A DNA stretch of 64,000 bases. Origin: Clostridium_B lapidicellarium. GTDB lineage: Bacteria > Bacillota > Clostridia > Clostridiales > Clostridiaceae. The notes beneath the pieces were generated by a model that was not told the origin of the DNA, searched no databases, and saw only the letters and a list, made by a program, of their open reading frames with translations. Where the stretch lies: contig NZ_JBGFFE010000003.1 of NCBI RefSeq assembly GCF_041224415.1, forward strand, positions 103,855 to 167,854, read 5' to 3'. This document shows, piece by piece, positions 42,895-51,177 of the stretch (positions within the stretch are counted from its first letter, which is position 1; each line of letters opens with the position of its first letter). Made by a program: the position numbers and the translations under genes.

Positions 42895-43893
42895 TCAAAC
42901 CTCCTCTTTTATATCGCTGTATACGTCTTCAAATACAGAATCCAGTTCCGGCTCAGGGCTGTTCATGGCAAAATCAACTGCTTCCTTAATCTGAGCATCG
43001 ACAGATTTTTTCATCTGCTGAATTTCCCTGTCACTTAAAACGCCTTTTTCCTGAATATATTTTTCAAAACGCGGAATAGGATCCTTTTTAAGCCATGCCT
43101 CTTGTTGACTTTTTGGTTTATACGGTGCAGAATCTCCTTCAAAATGTCCTCTCTGCCTGTAGGTCTTACATTCTATTAAAGTTGGTCCTTCACCTCTCTT
43201 AGCCCTTTCTATGGCTTTTCGGGAAGCAGCATAAACTGCTACAGCATCATTTCCGTCTACTGTAATTCCCGGTATATTGTAAGCTTTTGCCCTTACAGAT
43301 ATATCTTTTATATTCTGGTGTCTTTTCTGCGAAGTTGATATCCCATATCCATTATTTTCACAGACATAGACAATAGGCAGCTTCCATACACTTGCCATAT
43401 TAAGCGATTCATGGAATGTACCCTGATTTGTGGAGTCATCCCCAAAGAAACATACACATACCTGATCCGTTCCCCTGTATTGAGCACTCATTCCCGCACC
43501 CAAGGCTATATCCTGACCTGCACCTACTATACCGTTTGCACCAAGTATTCCCTTTGTAGCGTCGGCAATATGCATTGAGCCTCCTTTCCCCTTGCAATAT
43601 CCGGTGGCTTTTCCAAAGAGTTCGGCAGCCATGTACTTAAGTTCTCCCCCTTTGGCTATTATATGGCCATGACCTCTGTGAGTACTTGTTATATAGTCGG
43701 CATCGGTTAGATTTTCGCAAACTGCAGAGGATATTGCCTCCTCTCCTATATATAGATGCACAAAACCTGGAATTTTTCCCTCTGCGAAATTGTCTTTCGC
43801 CATGTTTTCAAATGCCCTTATCTTTAACATTTTGTCATAGATATCTATAAGCTCAGTATCTTCTACATTTGACCTTTTCTCTATTTTTTCCAA
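42895..43893 (-). CDS. acoA: Acetoin dehydrogenase E1 alpha subunit
   Basis: A 332-residue E1 alpha subunit that binds thiamine diphosphate. The cofactor motif is GDDSTNQGTFHESLNMASVWKLP near residue 157, with the closing Asn in ENNGYG; the phosphorylation-loop region STSQKRHQN follows. The frame extends to 43938, but GGGGAGGG is followed seven bases later by the TTG at 43893, the preferred start. First gene of acoABCL, behind a consensus sigma-54 promoter. Specificity for acetoin rather than pyruvate rests on the AcoR neighbour and the E1 sequence type. Confidence 0.93.
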   Translation of the reverse strand: MEKIEKRSNVEDTELIDIYDKMLKIRAFENMAKDNFAEGKIPGFVHLYIGEEAISSAVCENLTDADYITSTHRGHGHIIAKGGELKYMAAELFGKATGYCKGKGGSMHIADATKGILGANGIVGAGQDIALGAGMSAQYRGTDQVCVCFFGDDSTNQGTFHESLNMASVWKLPIVYVCENNGYGISTSQKRHQNIKDISVRAKAYNIPGITVDGNDAVAVYAASRKAIERAKRGEGPTLIECKTYRQRGHFEGDSAPYKPKSQQEAWLKKDPIPRFEKYIQEKGVLSDREIQQMKKSVDAQIKEAVDFAMNSPEPELDSVFEDVYSDIKEEV

Positions 43894-43965
43894 AATAATC
43901 CCTCCCCATAAGATTAAACACATATGAAAATTCAGCATTTCTTCTTTCAGTCTATTTATTCACGA

Positions 43966-43982
43966 AGCAATATTCATGCCAA
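43966..43982 (-). promoter_or_regulatory. Sigma-54 promoter of acoABCL
   Basis: TTGGCATGAATATTGCT on the minus strand: -24 GG and -12 GC at the correct 12-base separation, matching the TGGCAC-N5-TTGCW consensus at all but one position. The start would be near 43955, with a leader of about 60 bases to acoA. Confidence 0.9.
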
Positions 43983-44043
43983 GTGTAAAGTTCAGTACTA
44001 GAGACCTAATTTTGCCAAATATTCAAAGAACATTTTTCATAAC

Positions 44044-44071
44044 GGGAATTATTTCTTTCCCATTTTGGGAA
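44044..44071. promoter_or_regulatory. Putative AcoR upstream activating sequence for acoABCL
   Basis: Two same-orientation GGGAA motifs 23 bases apart (44044 and 44067), with a palindrome TTCCCATTTTGGGAA at 44057-44071. It is about 90-115 bases upstream of the predicted sigma-54 start site, the normal enhancer range. AcoR binding is inferred. Confidence 0.6.
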
Positions 44072-44092
44072 TGAAAAATAAAATCTCTATTA

Positions 44093-46036
44093 TCATTTCA
44101 AATTATATTTCTTGATTTTTCTATATAGTGTTGATTTACCCATATCAATCAGCTTGCTTGCATCTATTACATTACCATTGCACTGCTGCAGTGCTTTAAC
44201 GATAAGTTCTTTTTCCACCTGTTCTGCAGTTTTTATTCCACGTTTCGATTTATCTTCAAGGATTATATAATCCTCGTCATTTTTAACACTTTCCACTATA
44301 TATTCAGGTATTAGGGAAGCTGTTATAATTCCATTCTTGGATAGATAATATGCTCTTTGAACCACATTTTCAAGTTCCCTTACATTCCCGGGCCAGTTGT
44401 AGTTTTTTATGATATCTATAAACTCTCTATCCACGTGTTTCACCTGTATTTCGTTTTTCTTACTCAACCTGTTTAAAAAGAAATCTACAAACATTTCTAT
44501 ATCTTCTCTCCGCTCTCTTAACGGAATTAGCCTCAGATTAAACACGTTTAACCTAAAATACAAATCGCTTCTAAAATTTCTTGCATTTATCTCTTTTATA
44601 AGGTCCCTATTAGTGGCTGCCACAATTCTAACATTCAGATTTCTCTCATATTTTCCACCAATCCTGGCAACAGTATGATTGTCCAAAACCCTCAGAAGTT
44701 TCGATTGAATTTCAAGAGGTAATTCTCCAATTTCATCTAAAAATATAGTGCCCCCGTTTGCAAGTTCAAACTTACCGGGATTTCCCTCCTTGGATGCCCC
44801 TGTAAAAGCGCCTTTTTCATAACCGAACAGTTCACTTTCTACAAGATCTTTCGGGAGTGCCGCACAGTTTATGGCCACAAAAGGTCCCCTACATCTTCTA
44901 CTACCATTGTGAATAGAATGGGCAAACAATTCTTTTCCCGTCCCGCTTTCACCTGTTATCAATACTGTACATTCATTTTGGGCTATTCTCTTTCCATCTT
45001 CAATTATGTTCATCATTTTATGATTGCGGGTGAGTATACTGTTAAAATCATATTTAGAAGAAAAACCTGCTATTTTGTTTACCACCCCCCGCATGGTATC
45101 TGCCTCTTGTACAACAATTACAAAACCAGTATAATCTTCGCCCATAAGGACAGGGGTCACACTCACATTACATTCTATTCTTCTGTTTTTTATATAAAGA
45201 CTTACCTCTCTATAGGCAATCTTTCCACTGCCGCCCAGCTCATACATATCTCTGGTTATATCTTTAAGCAGAATTTTCATGTTAAGTTCATACATCTCAT
45301 TCTTATCAATTCCAAATATGCTGCATATCTTTTCATTAAAATATTTGACTTTGAGCTTATTGTCCAATACCAGCATGCCCTCTTTTATTGAATTAAATGC
45401 CACTTCCGTCCATTTTCTGTGCTCACTTATGGCAAACCTCTCCTGTATGGTATGAGAGGCCTCAACCACTATACCAAGGGTATGTGAATGAAAAGTTACG
45501 AGACTCCCTGAAAGATCAATACATCCTATTATTTTTCCCCTGCTGTTGTGTATCGGTGCCGCAGAACATGTCCACTTGTGTTGCTCTTTACAATAGTGTT
45601 CCGCACCTAGTGTCCAAACAGGTTTATCCAGATAAATACAGGTTCCTATAGCATTGGTACCCACGTCTTCCTCTTTCCATCTGCGCCCTTCCAAGAAATC
45701 TAAATTCCTGTTTGCAGTCATTATTCTTTCATTTCCCAAAATTTTTAATATGACTGCATTTTCGTCCGTCAATATAATTGAATAATTGGTATCCTTTAAA
45801 ATCTCATATAAGTTCAACATCACAGGCAGACAAACTCTTATAAACTCTTTTTTTTCCTCAAGTACGGCATCAAATTCGCTTTTAGAAAGAATATTGGCTT
45901 TGTTGCTGTTTTCACCAACTCCGTAATTCTTGCATCTTACCCATGAATCCATGATATCTGGCCTGACATCTTCTGGTATTTCATTGTACTCTATAAACCT
46001 ACGGCGTTTCTCCTTAATTTTATCTATATAGCCCAT
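44093..46036 (-). CDS. acoR: Sigma-54-dependent acetoin operon activator
   Basis: A 647-residue enhancer-binding protein. A GAF-type sensor region (about residues 60-200) and a PAS-like segment (about 205-320) precede the AAA+ domain, with Walker A GESGTGKE near 360 and the sigma-54-contacting GAFTGA near 410. A Fis-type helix-turn-helix closes it (GNVIDASKLIDMGKSTLYRKI). The N-terminal MDSWVRCKNYGV and VGTNAIG motifs are typical of AcoR. The effector is probably acetoin or a derivative. It lies directly upstream of the aco promoter. Confidence 0.94.
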   Translation of the reverse strand: MGYIDKIKEKRRRFIEYNEIPEDVRPDIMDSWVRCKNYGVGENSNKANILSKSEFDAVLEEKKEFIRVCLPVMLNLYEILKDTNYSIILTDENAVILKILGNERIMTANRNLDFLEGRRWKEEDVGTNAIGTCIYLDKPVWTLGAEHYCKEQHKWTCSAAPIHNSRGKIIGCIDLSGSLVTFHSHTLGIVVEASHTIQERFAISEHRKWTEVAFNSIKEGMLVLDNKLKVKYFNEKICSIFGIDKNEMYELNMKILLKDITRDMYELGGSGKIAYREVSLYIKNRRIECNVSVTPVLMGEDYTGFVIVVQEADTMRGVVNKIAGFSSKYDFNSILTRNHKMMNIIEDGKRIAQNECTVLITGESGTGKELFAHSIHNGSRRCRGPFVAINCAALPKDLVESELFGYEKGAFTGASKEGNPGKFELANGGTIFLDEIGELPLEIQSKLLRVLDNHTVARIGGKYERNLNVRIVAATNRDLIKEINARNFRSDLYFRLNVFNLRLIPLRERREDIEMFVDFFLNRLSKKNEIQVKHVDREFIDIIKNYNWPGNVRELENVVQRAYYLSKNGIITASLIPEYIVESVKNDEDYIILEDKSKRGIKTAEQVEKELIVKALQQCNGNVIDASKLIDMGKSTLYRKIKKYNLK

Positions 46037-46084
46037 AATCCTTCCCCCTAAATTCTATACGAGATATAACACACTCCTGTATAT

Positions 46085-46114
46085 ATTATACAATACATAT
46101 ATTTGTTAATTCAA
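46085..46114 (-). promoter_or_regulatory. Predicted sigma-A promoter of acoR
   Basis: TTGAAT (46109-46114), 18 bases, TATAAT (46085-46090) on the minus strand, about 50 bases upstream of the acoR ATG. It suggests the activator is made from an ordinary housekeeping promoter. Confidence 0.65.
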
Positions 46115-46120
46115 AAAATT

Positions 46121-46150
46121 AAAAAAACAGAACCGGCTTTTTAGGCCGGT
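46121..46150 (-). terminator. Terminator of the lipA unit
   Basis: A six-base GC stem (ACCGGC with GCCGGT) and a seven-base loop, then TCTGTTTTTTT on the minus strand. It lies 20 bases past the lipA stop and separates lipA from acoR. Confidence 0.8.
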
Positions 46151-46169
46151 GTCTAGCTTGCGGAAATTA

Positions 46170-47036
46170 TTAATTTTTTAAATTATTGAGCATTTTCATA
46201 CCTTCAAAGGCCCTATAGGAACTTCTTATATAAGGTCCTGAAAAAACCACTTTAAACCCCTTTTGCAGTGCTATTTCTCTGTATCTTGCAAATTTTTCAG
46301 GCGGGATGTATTCTAGAACAGGTAAATGCTTTCTGGATGGCCTGAGATACTGGCTTATTGTCAGCATGTCGCAATTGACTTTAATCAAATCATCCATTAC
46401 TTTTACAACCTGAGCTTCAGTTTCCCCCAGTCCCAACATTATGCCGCATTTGGTGTATATATCTTTATTGAAAATTTTTACCTGTCTCAGCAATTCGATA
46501 GATCTATCATAAACTGCCATAGGTCTGACTTTATCGTACAGAGATCTTACTGTTTCAATATTATGGTTCAGCACATCCGGTCCGGCATCAAGTATTTTTC
46601 TCAAAGCATCCCAGTTGCCATTTAAGTCGGGTATCAGAAGTTCTATAGTGGACTGTGGATTTTCCTCTCTTATGGCTTTTATAACCTTTACAAAATGCCC
46701 CGCACCACCGTCTTTTAAATCGTCTCTTGTAACAGAAGTTACAACTGTATGTTTAAGTCCAAGTTTTTTACTGGCAATGGCTACGTTCTTAGGTTCTTCA
46801 TAATCAAGCTTTTCCGGTTTTCCCTTATCCACAGCACAAAATCTGCAGTTTCTAGTACAGGTGTTTCCCATAACCATAAAAGTAGCCGTCTTGTTCTTGA
46901 AACATCTCCCTATGTTGGGACAATTTGCACTTTCACAAACCGTATGAAGTGAAAGCTTATCTAGCATATTTTCCATTTTATCCAACACACCTGAATCCGG
47001 TGCTCTCATTTTTAACCATTCAGGTCTCGAATTCAA
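46170..47036 (-). CDS. lipA: Lipoyl synthase
   Basis: A 288-residue radical SAM enzyme that inserts two sulfurs into protein-bound octanoyl groups to make lipoyl cofactor. It has the auxiliary-cluster motif Cys34, Cys39, Cys45 (CESANCPNIGRC), the radical SAM motif Cys60, Cys64, Cys67 (CTRNCRFC) and the C-terminal RSSYRAFE with the cluster Ser. The start is a TTG behind GGGAGGAG. It follows the DUF6506 gene by 33 bases. An octanoyltransferase gene is not in the window. Together with the aco genes it suggests on-demand lipoylation of AcoC. Confidence 0.96.
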   Translation of the reverse strand: MNSRPEWLKMRAPDSGVLDKMENMLDKLSLHTVCESANCPNIGRCFKNKTATFMVMGNTCTRNCRFCAVDKGKPEKLDYEEPKNVAIASKKLGLKHTVVTSVTRDDLKDGGAGHFVKVIKAIREENPQSTIELLIPDLNGNWDALRKILDAGPDVLNHNIETVRSLYDKVRPMAVYDRSIELLRQVKIFNKDIYTKCGIMLGLGETEAQVVKVMDDLIKVNCDMLTISQYLRPSRKHLPVLEYIPPEKFARYREIALQKGFKVVFSGPYIRSSYRAFEGMKMLNNLKN

Positions 47037-47069
47037 TAAAACTCCTCCCTTCTTTTATCCAATCTCCAA

Positions 47070-47366
47070 CTAGAAAATTTCATCTCCACTTTTATTCTCA
47101 AGTCCCGGATGGATATCAAACCTTACCACCCCTACAGGTATTTTATTTCTTACGGCATTTTTCACTCTGGCGGTACCGTCTATTCCAAAACCACCGCATA
47201 ATTCTATTGCCGAAACATTATCTACAGCTAATCTCACGCTCACTTTACAAGCATCATCATAGCTTGAAACACCTATGCTGATAAGTTCCATCTCAGGTGT
47301 TTTTATAATAGCTTTATGAATTTTAGGATTGGCCTCTGGTGCCAAAAAAATAAATGCAGCTTTCAT
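47070..47366 (-). CDS. DUF6506-family protein
   Basis: A 98-residue protein matching the DUF6506 pattern: MKAAFIFLAPEANP at the start, IELCGGFGIDGTARV near residue 54 and VGVVRFDIHPGLE near 78. The fold is likely small alpha/beta; its function is unknown. ACAGGAGG precedes the ATG. It is the first gene of a two-gene unit with lipA and lies behind a candidate sigma-54 promoter. Confidence 0.78.
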   Translation of the reverse strand: MKAAFIFLAPEANPKIHKAIIKTPEMELISIGVSSYDDACKVSVRLAVDNVSAIELCGGFGIDGTARVKNAVRNKIPVGVVRFDIHPGLENKSGDEIF

Positions 47367-47405
47367 TATACAATCAATCCTCCTGTGTTTTTTATTGATT
47401 TTTAA

Positions 47406-47422
47406 AGCATAAATTGATCCAG
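47406..47422 (-). promoter_or_regulatory. Candidate sigma-54 promoter of the DUF6506-lipA unit
   Basis: CTGGATCAATTTATGCT on the minus strand keeps GG and GC exactly 12 bases apart and preserves TGG and TGCT of the consensus. It departs from consensus at the -24 flank (ATC for CAC). A start near 47395 would leave about 28 bases to the ATG. Confidence 0.55.
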
Positions 47423-47471
47423 TGTTACAAGTACTGAAATGTTTCTAAAAAATCCTCTGGAATCCAATTAT

Positions 47472-47498
47472 GGGAAAAAAACTATTTCAAAATGGGAA
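47472..47498. promoter_or_regulatory. Putative AcoR upstream activating sequence for lipA unit
   Basis: Two same-orientation GGGAA motifs at 47472 and 47494, each part of ATGGGAA and 22 bases apart. This is the same arrangement and orientation as the array upstream of acoA, at about -76 to -103 of the candidate sigma-54 start. Confidence 0.5.
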
Positions 47499-47615
47499 TT
47501 TAAAAGCAATTGCAGCACACTCATTGACATTTACGCTACGTAATAGTTTATACTTTAATTAATCTCAAAATATAAGTATGGGATTTAGCTATCAAGCATT
47601 AGGAAAGGTGAGATT

Positions 47616-47970
47616 ATGGAAATTAATATTTTGGACACATACAAACTTTATTGTGATATGATGTCCTTACCAAACAAAGATAGGTCGGCATTTTTCAATG
47701 AAAAATTTCTTGAGCTGTTCGCGCCCATATTTAAAAAAACTATGATGCCGCGCAATCCAGAAGCAATGTCTTGTTTACCCTTAACAACTGCAGATGACAT
47801 TGCCAATTGATATGCTTAATCAGCTTAAGGCTGTGAATGCTTGGGGTGAAGCTAGACAAGCAATTGAAAATGCTGTAAATCACCTGCAAAAAGGTGGTAT
47901 TAAAATGCCGAAAAAAATTACATTGGGCATTTTCTTAGGTGATCCCCAAAAGCTTTTGCAAAGTGGTTGA
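47616..47970 (+). pseudogene. Frameshifted, truncated DUF2268-like protease gene
   Basis: An intact start with ribosome site AAAGGTGAGATT reads MEINILDTYKLYCDMMSLPN and ends in a stop after 64 codons (47810). In the next frame, from about 47805, sense resumes as DMLNQLKAVNAWGEARQAI and continues to LGIFLGDPQKLLQSG, then stops at 47970. The combined reading resembles the N-terminal third of DUF2268 (YjaZ-type) putative zinc proteases. The HExxH half is absent. It is broken both by a frameshift and by loss of its 3' end. Confidence 0.7.
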
Positions 47971-48073
47971 AAAAACTATTGCTGCCTCGAAAGGAGAAAT
48001 CATAATGAGCGATAAGGAAAAATTTGAAGGTTTCAAACAAAAAAGGATTGAAGAAAATGAACGACGGTTTTGA
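47971..48073 (+). pseudogene. Fragment of a MerR-family regulator (TipAS effector domain)
   Basis: Right after the protease fragment, sense in one frame reads EKTIAASKGEIIMSDKEKFE and continues GFKQKRIEENERRF to a stop at 48073. The text resembles the hinge between the MerR dimer helix and the TipAS domain of clostridial regulators (SDKEKFEGFKxKxIEENE). Neither the DNA-binding domain nor the rest of TipAS is present. The two unrelated fragments abut, indicating deletion. Confidence 0.55.
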
Positions 48074-48093
48074 AATGAATCAAAATCGTCGTT
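48060..48093 (+). terminator. Stem-loop at the end of the pseudogene region
   Basis: Fourteen-base arms AACGACGGTTTTGA and TCAAAATCGTCGTT (one wobble) around six bases, followed by TTCCCTTT. It overlaps the last codons of the MerR fragment and is probably a leftover terminator. Confidence 0.65.
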
Positions 48094-48205
48094 TCCCTTT
48101 GGAAAAATGAAATATGGGAATTGGAATGAAAATATCAAAATAAAAAGAATATACTTCAGAAGCCTGTCATAGTTATACAATATAATCCATAAGTCAGGAG
48201 TTTTT

Positions 48206-49537
48206 ATGAAGAGAGAAAGATTTTTAAAAAGTACACTTATTTTAATATGTTCGAATTTGATAACTTCAGTGTTTGCATTTGTATTTTCAATAATATTGTC
48301 CAGAAAACTTGGAGCTGAGGGCATGGGACTCTATGGAATCATAATGCCGATATACGATCTGTTCATATGCCTTATTTCGGGGGGTATGGTAACTGCAATC
48401 TCAAAAGTGGCTGCGGTATATTTCGGCAAAGATGATTTCAATAATCTGAATCGCTCCATAGACATATCGCTTACTTTTAATTCACTGCTGGCCACCTTTG
48501 TAGTCTGCATGATATTTATAAACGCCCCATACATAAGTACAAATATAATAAAAGATACCAGAGCTGTCCATGCTATTCAGGTTATGTGCCCTGCTATTTT
48601 TTTTATATCATTATCCTCCATACTAAAGGGATATTTTTATGGAATATCCGAAATGAAAATACCGGCTTTTATAGATATATCTGAAAAATTTCTACGAATT
48701 ATAATAATAACTTTGCTTATAAATTTATTTTCACTAAAAAATGTGAGCGGAACTGTAACTGCAGCCTATATAACCCTGACTCTGGGAGAGTTTATAAGTT
48801 TTACCGTATTATATGTTATGTACAAGGTAAAAAAGAAAAAATTTGGATTTAGCCTGTCAAACACAGAAGACAAATTACAACTTTTGTTTGACATACTCGT
48901 TATATCATTTCCCCTCTGTTTGAACGGTTTTTTATCCACATCACTTTCAGCCCTCTCAACTTTGATAGTTCCAAGAAGATTGGTGGCATCGGGAATAGAA
49001 TATGATGCAGCTCTCAGTATGATAGGAAAATTTAACGGAATGTCCATGAATATAATATACTTTCCAGTCACAATCATAACTTCCATGTCCATAGTTCTCA
49101 TACCGGACTTATCAGAAAAAATGAGCAAAAAAGACTATTGGGCAATAGAAAGGAGAATATCTCAAATTATAAAAATAGCTTTGATTCTAGGTATACTAAC
49201 TATGGTAACCTGTATTGCCCTCTCAGATTATCTGGGGGAATTGTTCTATAAAAGATATGATTTAAAAGATTACATAAGATTTGCTGCACTATCCGCGCCG
49301 GTTATATTTGTGTCCACATCCACTTTTGGAATTTTAAATGGAATAGGCAAGCAGAATATAATACTCAGAAATTCTCTCATATCCTCGGTTATGGACGTCA
49401 TACTGGTATATTTTCTGACGGGCATACCCCAGATAAATATATACGGGTGCGGTATAAGCCTGATGCTCACTTCACTGACTACACTGGTATTAAATATGCA
49501 TGAGCTCATAAAGGACAATTTCTATGGAAATCCTTAG
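48206..49537 (+). CDS. spoVB: SpoVB-like oligosaccharide/lipid flippase (MVF family)
   Basis: A 443-residue membrane protein with about 12-14 helices of the MOP/MVF exporter superfamily. The N-terminal ILSRKLGAEGMGLYGIIMP and the SILKGYFYGISEMKIPAF stretch are typical of stage V sporulation protein B. SpoVB is needed for spore cortex peptidoglycan and is thought to flip lipid-linked precursors. TCAGGAG precedes the ATG. It is convergent with a second, longer flippase gene, with only eight bases between the stops. Confidence 0.85.
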   Translation: MKRERFLKSTLILICSNLITSVFAFVFSIILSRKLGAEGMGLYGIIMPIYDLFICLISGGMVTAISKVAAVYFGKDDFNNLNRSIDISLTFNSLLATFVVCMIFINAPYISTNIIKDTRAVHAIQVMCPAIFFISLSSILKGYFYGISEMKIPAFIDISEKFLRIIIITLLINLFSLKNVSGTVTAAYITLTLGEFISFTVLYVMYKVKKKKFGFSLSNTEDKLQLLFDILVISFPLCLNGFLSTSLSALSTLIVPRRLVASGIEYDAALSMIGKFNGMSMNIIYFPVTIITSMSIVLIPDLSEKMSKKDYWAIERRISQIIKIALILGILTMVTCIALSDYLGELFYKRYDLKDYIRFAALSAPVIFVSTSTFGILNGIGKQNIILRNSLISSVMDVILVYFLTGIPQINIYGCGISLMLTSLTTLVLNMHELIKDNFYGNP

Positions 49538-49545
49538 AAATTTCC

Positions 49546-51153
49546 CTATTTCACCTTGGCCAGTATAAATCCCGGTATCAATTTTCTAACTCTGTAAGGC
49601 AGCGACTGAAGATCTTTTTTGTTTATTCCGCCAATTAAAGCCAGAATATACATATATGTAATGACACCAACTGCTACAGACGACACAGTTGAAATTGCAT
49701 TTAAAATATAGGCAATTTTGATAAATCCCAGTATAAAATGTACCAGGACATAATTGACATATACTATAATTCCCATGGTAACTGAAGCCGCCAGAGGTTT
49801 AACAGCATGCCCTATCATTTCGATTTTAACATTTAAAGATCTTTTTATAATCCTATGATTCAAAATTATGGGGACGGCAAATCCTACGGTACTGCCTACC
49901 ACAGCACCCAATATGTTGATTTCAGGTACTGCAATCAAAAAATAGTTTGTAGTTATTTTTATACATATGCCTAATATAGAATACAAGGTAGCCGTATAAA
50001 GTTTACCTATACTCTGTAAAATTGTAGTCTGGATCTGCATGAGCGACATCAATACAAGTACAACTGAACCCCATGCCATAATATAAGATCCGCCTCTGAA
50101 TTTAAGCAGTTTAAAAATAGGATCACTTAAAACAGAAAATCCCACTGCGCAGGGGATTGCAATCAGGAAACAAAGCCTGAAAGAATAATTTATATTGTCT
50201 CTTACCCTTTTGTTATTTTTCACAGCAAAAGCCGCTGATATTGCAGGAAGTATAGCTGCGGAAAGAGAAGATATTATGGTTATAGGCACATTCATAAGCT
50301 GCTGATATTTTGTAAGATATCCATAGAGTATGGTAGAATTCACATCACTCAATCCACCGGCCATAAGTCTTACTTTTGTATTCCACACGTCAACAAGATT
50401 TCCAGCATAGGTCATTCCAACACATATCGTTATTGGAACACCATAGTTTATAATCTTTTTCATCAATTTTTTGGTGCTCAGCCTTTTTACTCTTTGGACT
50501 TCTATTTTTCTATACAATACGGATGTCCTGTTTTTTTCATAGCAAAACATCAGGAAACTTGCGGAAGCCAGCGCGCCAAGGGAAGTACCTATGGGGCCGC
50601 CTACACACCCTACTTCCACTCCATACCTCATGAGATAGCTTGCAAATATCAGGGCGAATATTGTATTTACCACCTGTTCTATAATCTGGGATACGGCTGT
50701 AGGTGTCATATTTCCCCTGCCTTGAAAATATCCCCTGTAAGTTGAGGCAACGGAAGTAAACAGTATAGCCGGAGCCAGGCTCAAAAGTGACAGATATATT
50801 TTTTTATAACCCATTGCCCTGGCCAGAGGAGATGCAAAAACCATAAGCAGTACAGACATTACCATGCCTATTACCATGAGCATAGCTCTTGCTATTCTAA
50901 ATCCCTTTACTGCATCCTTGTAATCTCCCACCGCATCCAGCTCGGATATGAGTTTGGATATAGCTACTGGTATTCCGGAATTTGTAAGTACAAAAACAAA
51001 AGTATATATTTGATAGGATGCCCCGTAAAGGCCGTAGCCTTCATCCCCGATTATTCTCATCAAAAGCGGTATGTATACTATGGATAAAACTTTTACCAGC
51101 ATTCCCCCTGCTGAAAGTATGGCAAACCCTCTAGCAGTTGATTGTTCCTTCAT
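49546..51153 (-). CDS. MurJ/YtgP-like lipid II flippase family protein
   Basis: A 535-residue membrane protein with about 14 helices. The opening RGFAILSAGGMLVKVLSIVYIPLLMRIIGDEG, read in parts, and the length match the YtgP (MurJ) group that translocates lipid II for peptidoglycan synthesis. The STYRGYFQGRGNMTPTA stretch is family-conserved. It differs from the SpoVB-like neighbour in length and sequence, so it is not a recent duplicate. The ATG at 51153 follows GGGAG. It probably shares a transcript with the pseudouridine synthase gene upstream. Confidence 0.85.
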   Translation of the reverse strand: MKEQSTARGFAILSAGGMLVKVLSIVYIPLLMRIIGDEGYGLYGASYQIYTFVFVLTNSGIPVAISKLISELDAVGDYKDAVKGFRIARAMLMVIGMVMSVLLMVFASPLARAMGYKKIYLSLLSLAPAILFTSVASTYRGYFQGRGNMTPTAVSQIIEQVVNTIFALIFASYLMRYGVEVGCVGGPIGTSLGALASASFLMFCYEKNRTSVLYRKIEVQRVKRLSTKKLMKKIINYGVPITICVGMTYAGNLVDVWNTKVRLMAGGLSDVNSTILYGYLTKYQQLMNVPITIISSLSAAILPAISAAFAVKNNKRVRDNINYSFRLCFLIAIPCAVGFSVLSDPIFKLLKFRGGSYIMAWGSVVLVLMSLMQIQTTILQSIGKLYTATLYSILGICIKITTNYFLIAVPEINILGAVVGSTVGFAVPIILNHRIIKRSLNVKIEMIGHAVKPLAASVTMGIIVYVNYVLVHFILGFIKIAYILNAISTVSSVAVGVITYMYILALIGGINKKDLQSLPYRVRKLIPGFILAKVK

Positions 51154-51177
51154 AATCTAAAACTCCCTACACCAAAT

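Noticed and set aside
47935..48324. A 129-codon minus-strand frame across the pseudogene region
   Set aside because: It is the complement of the MerR fragment and of the start of the SpoVB-like gene; no ribosome site and low-complexity content.
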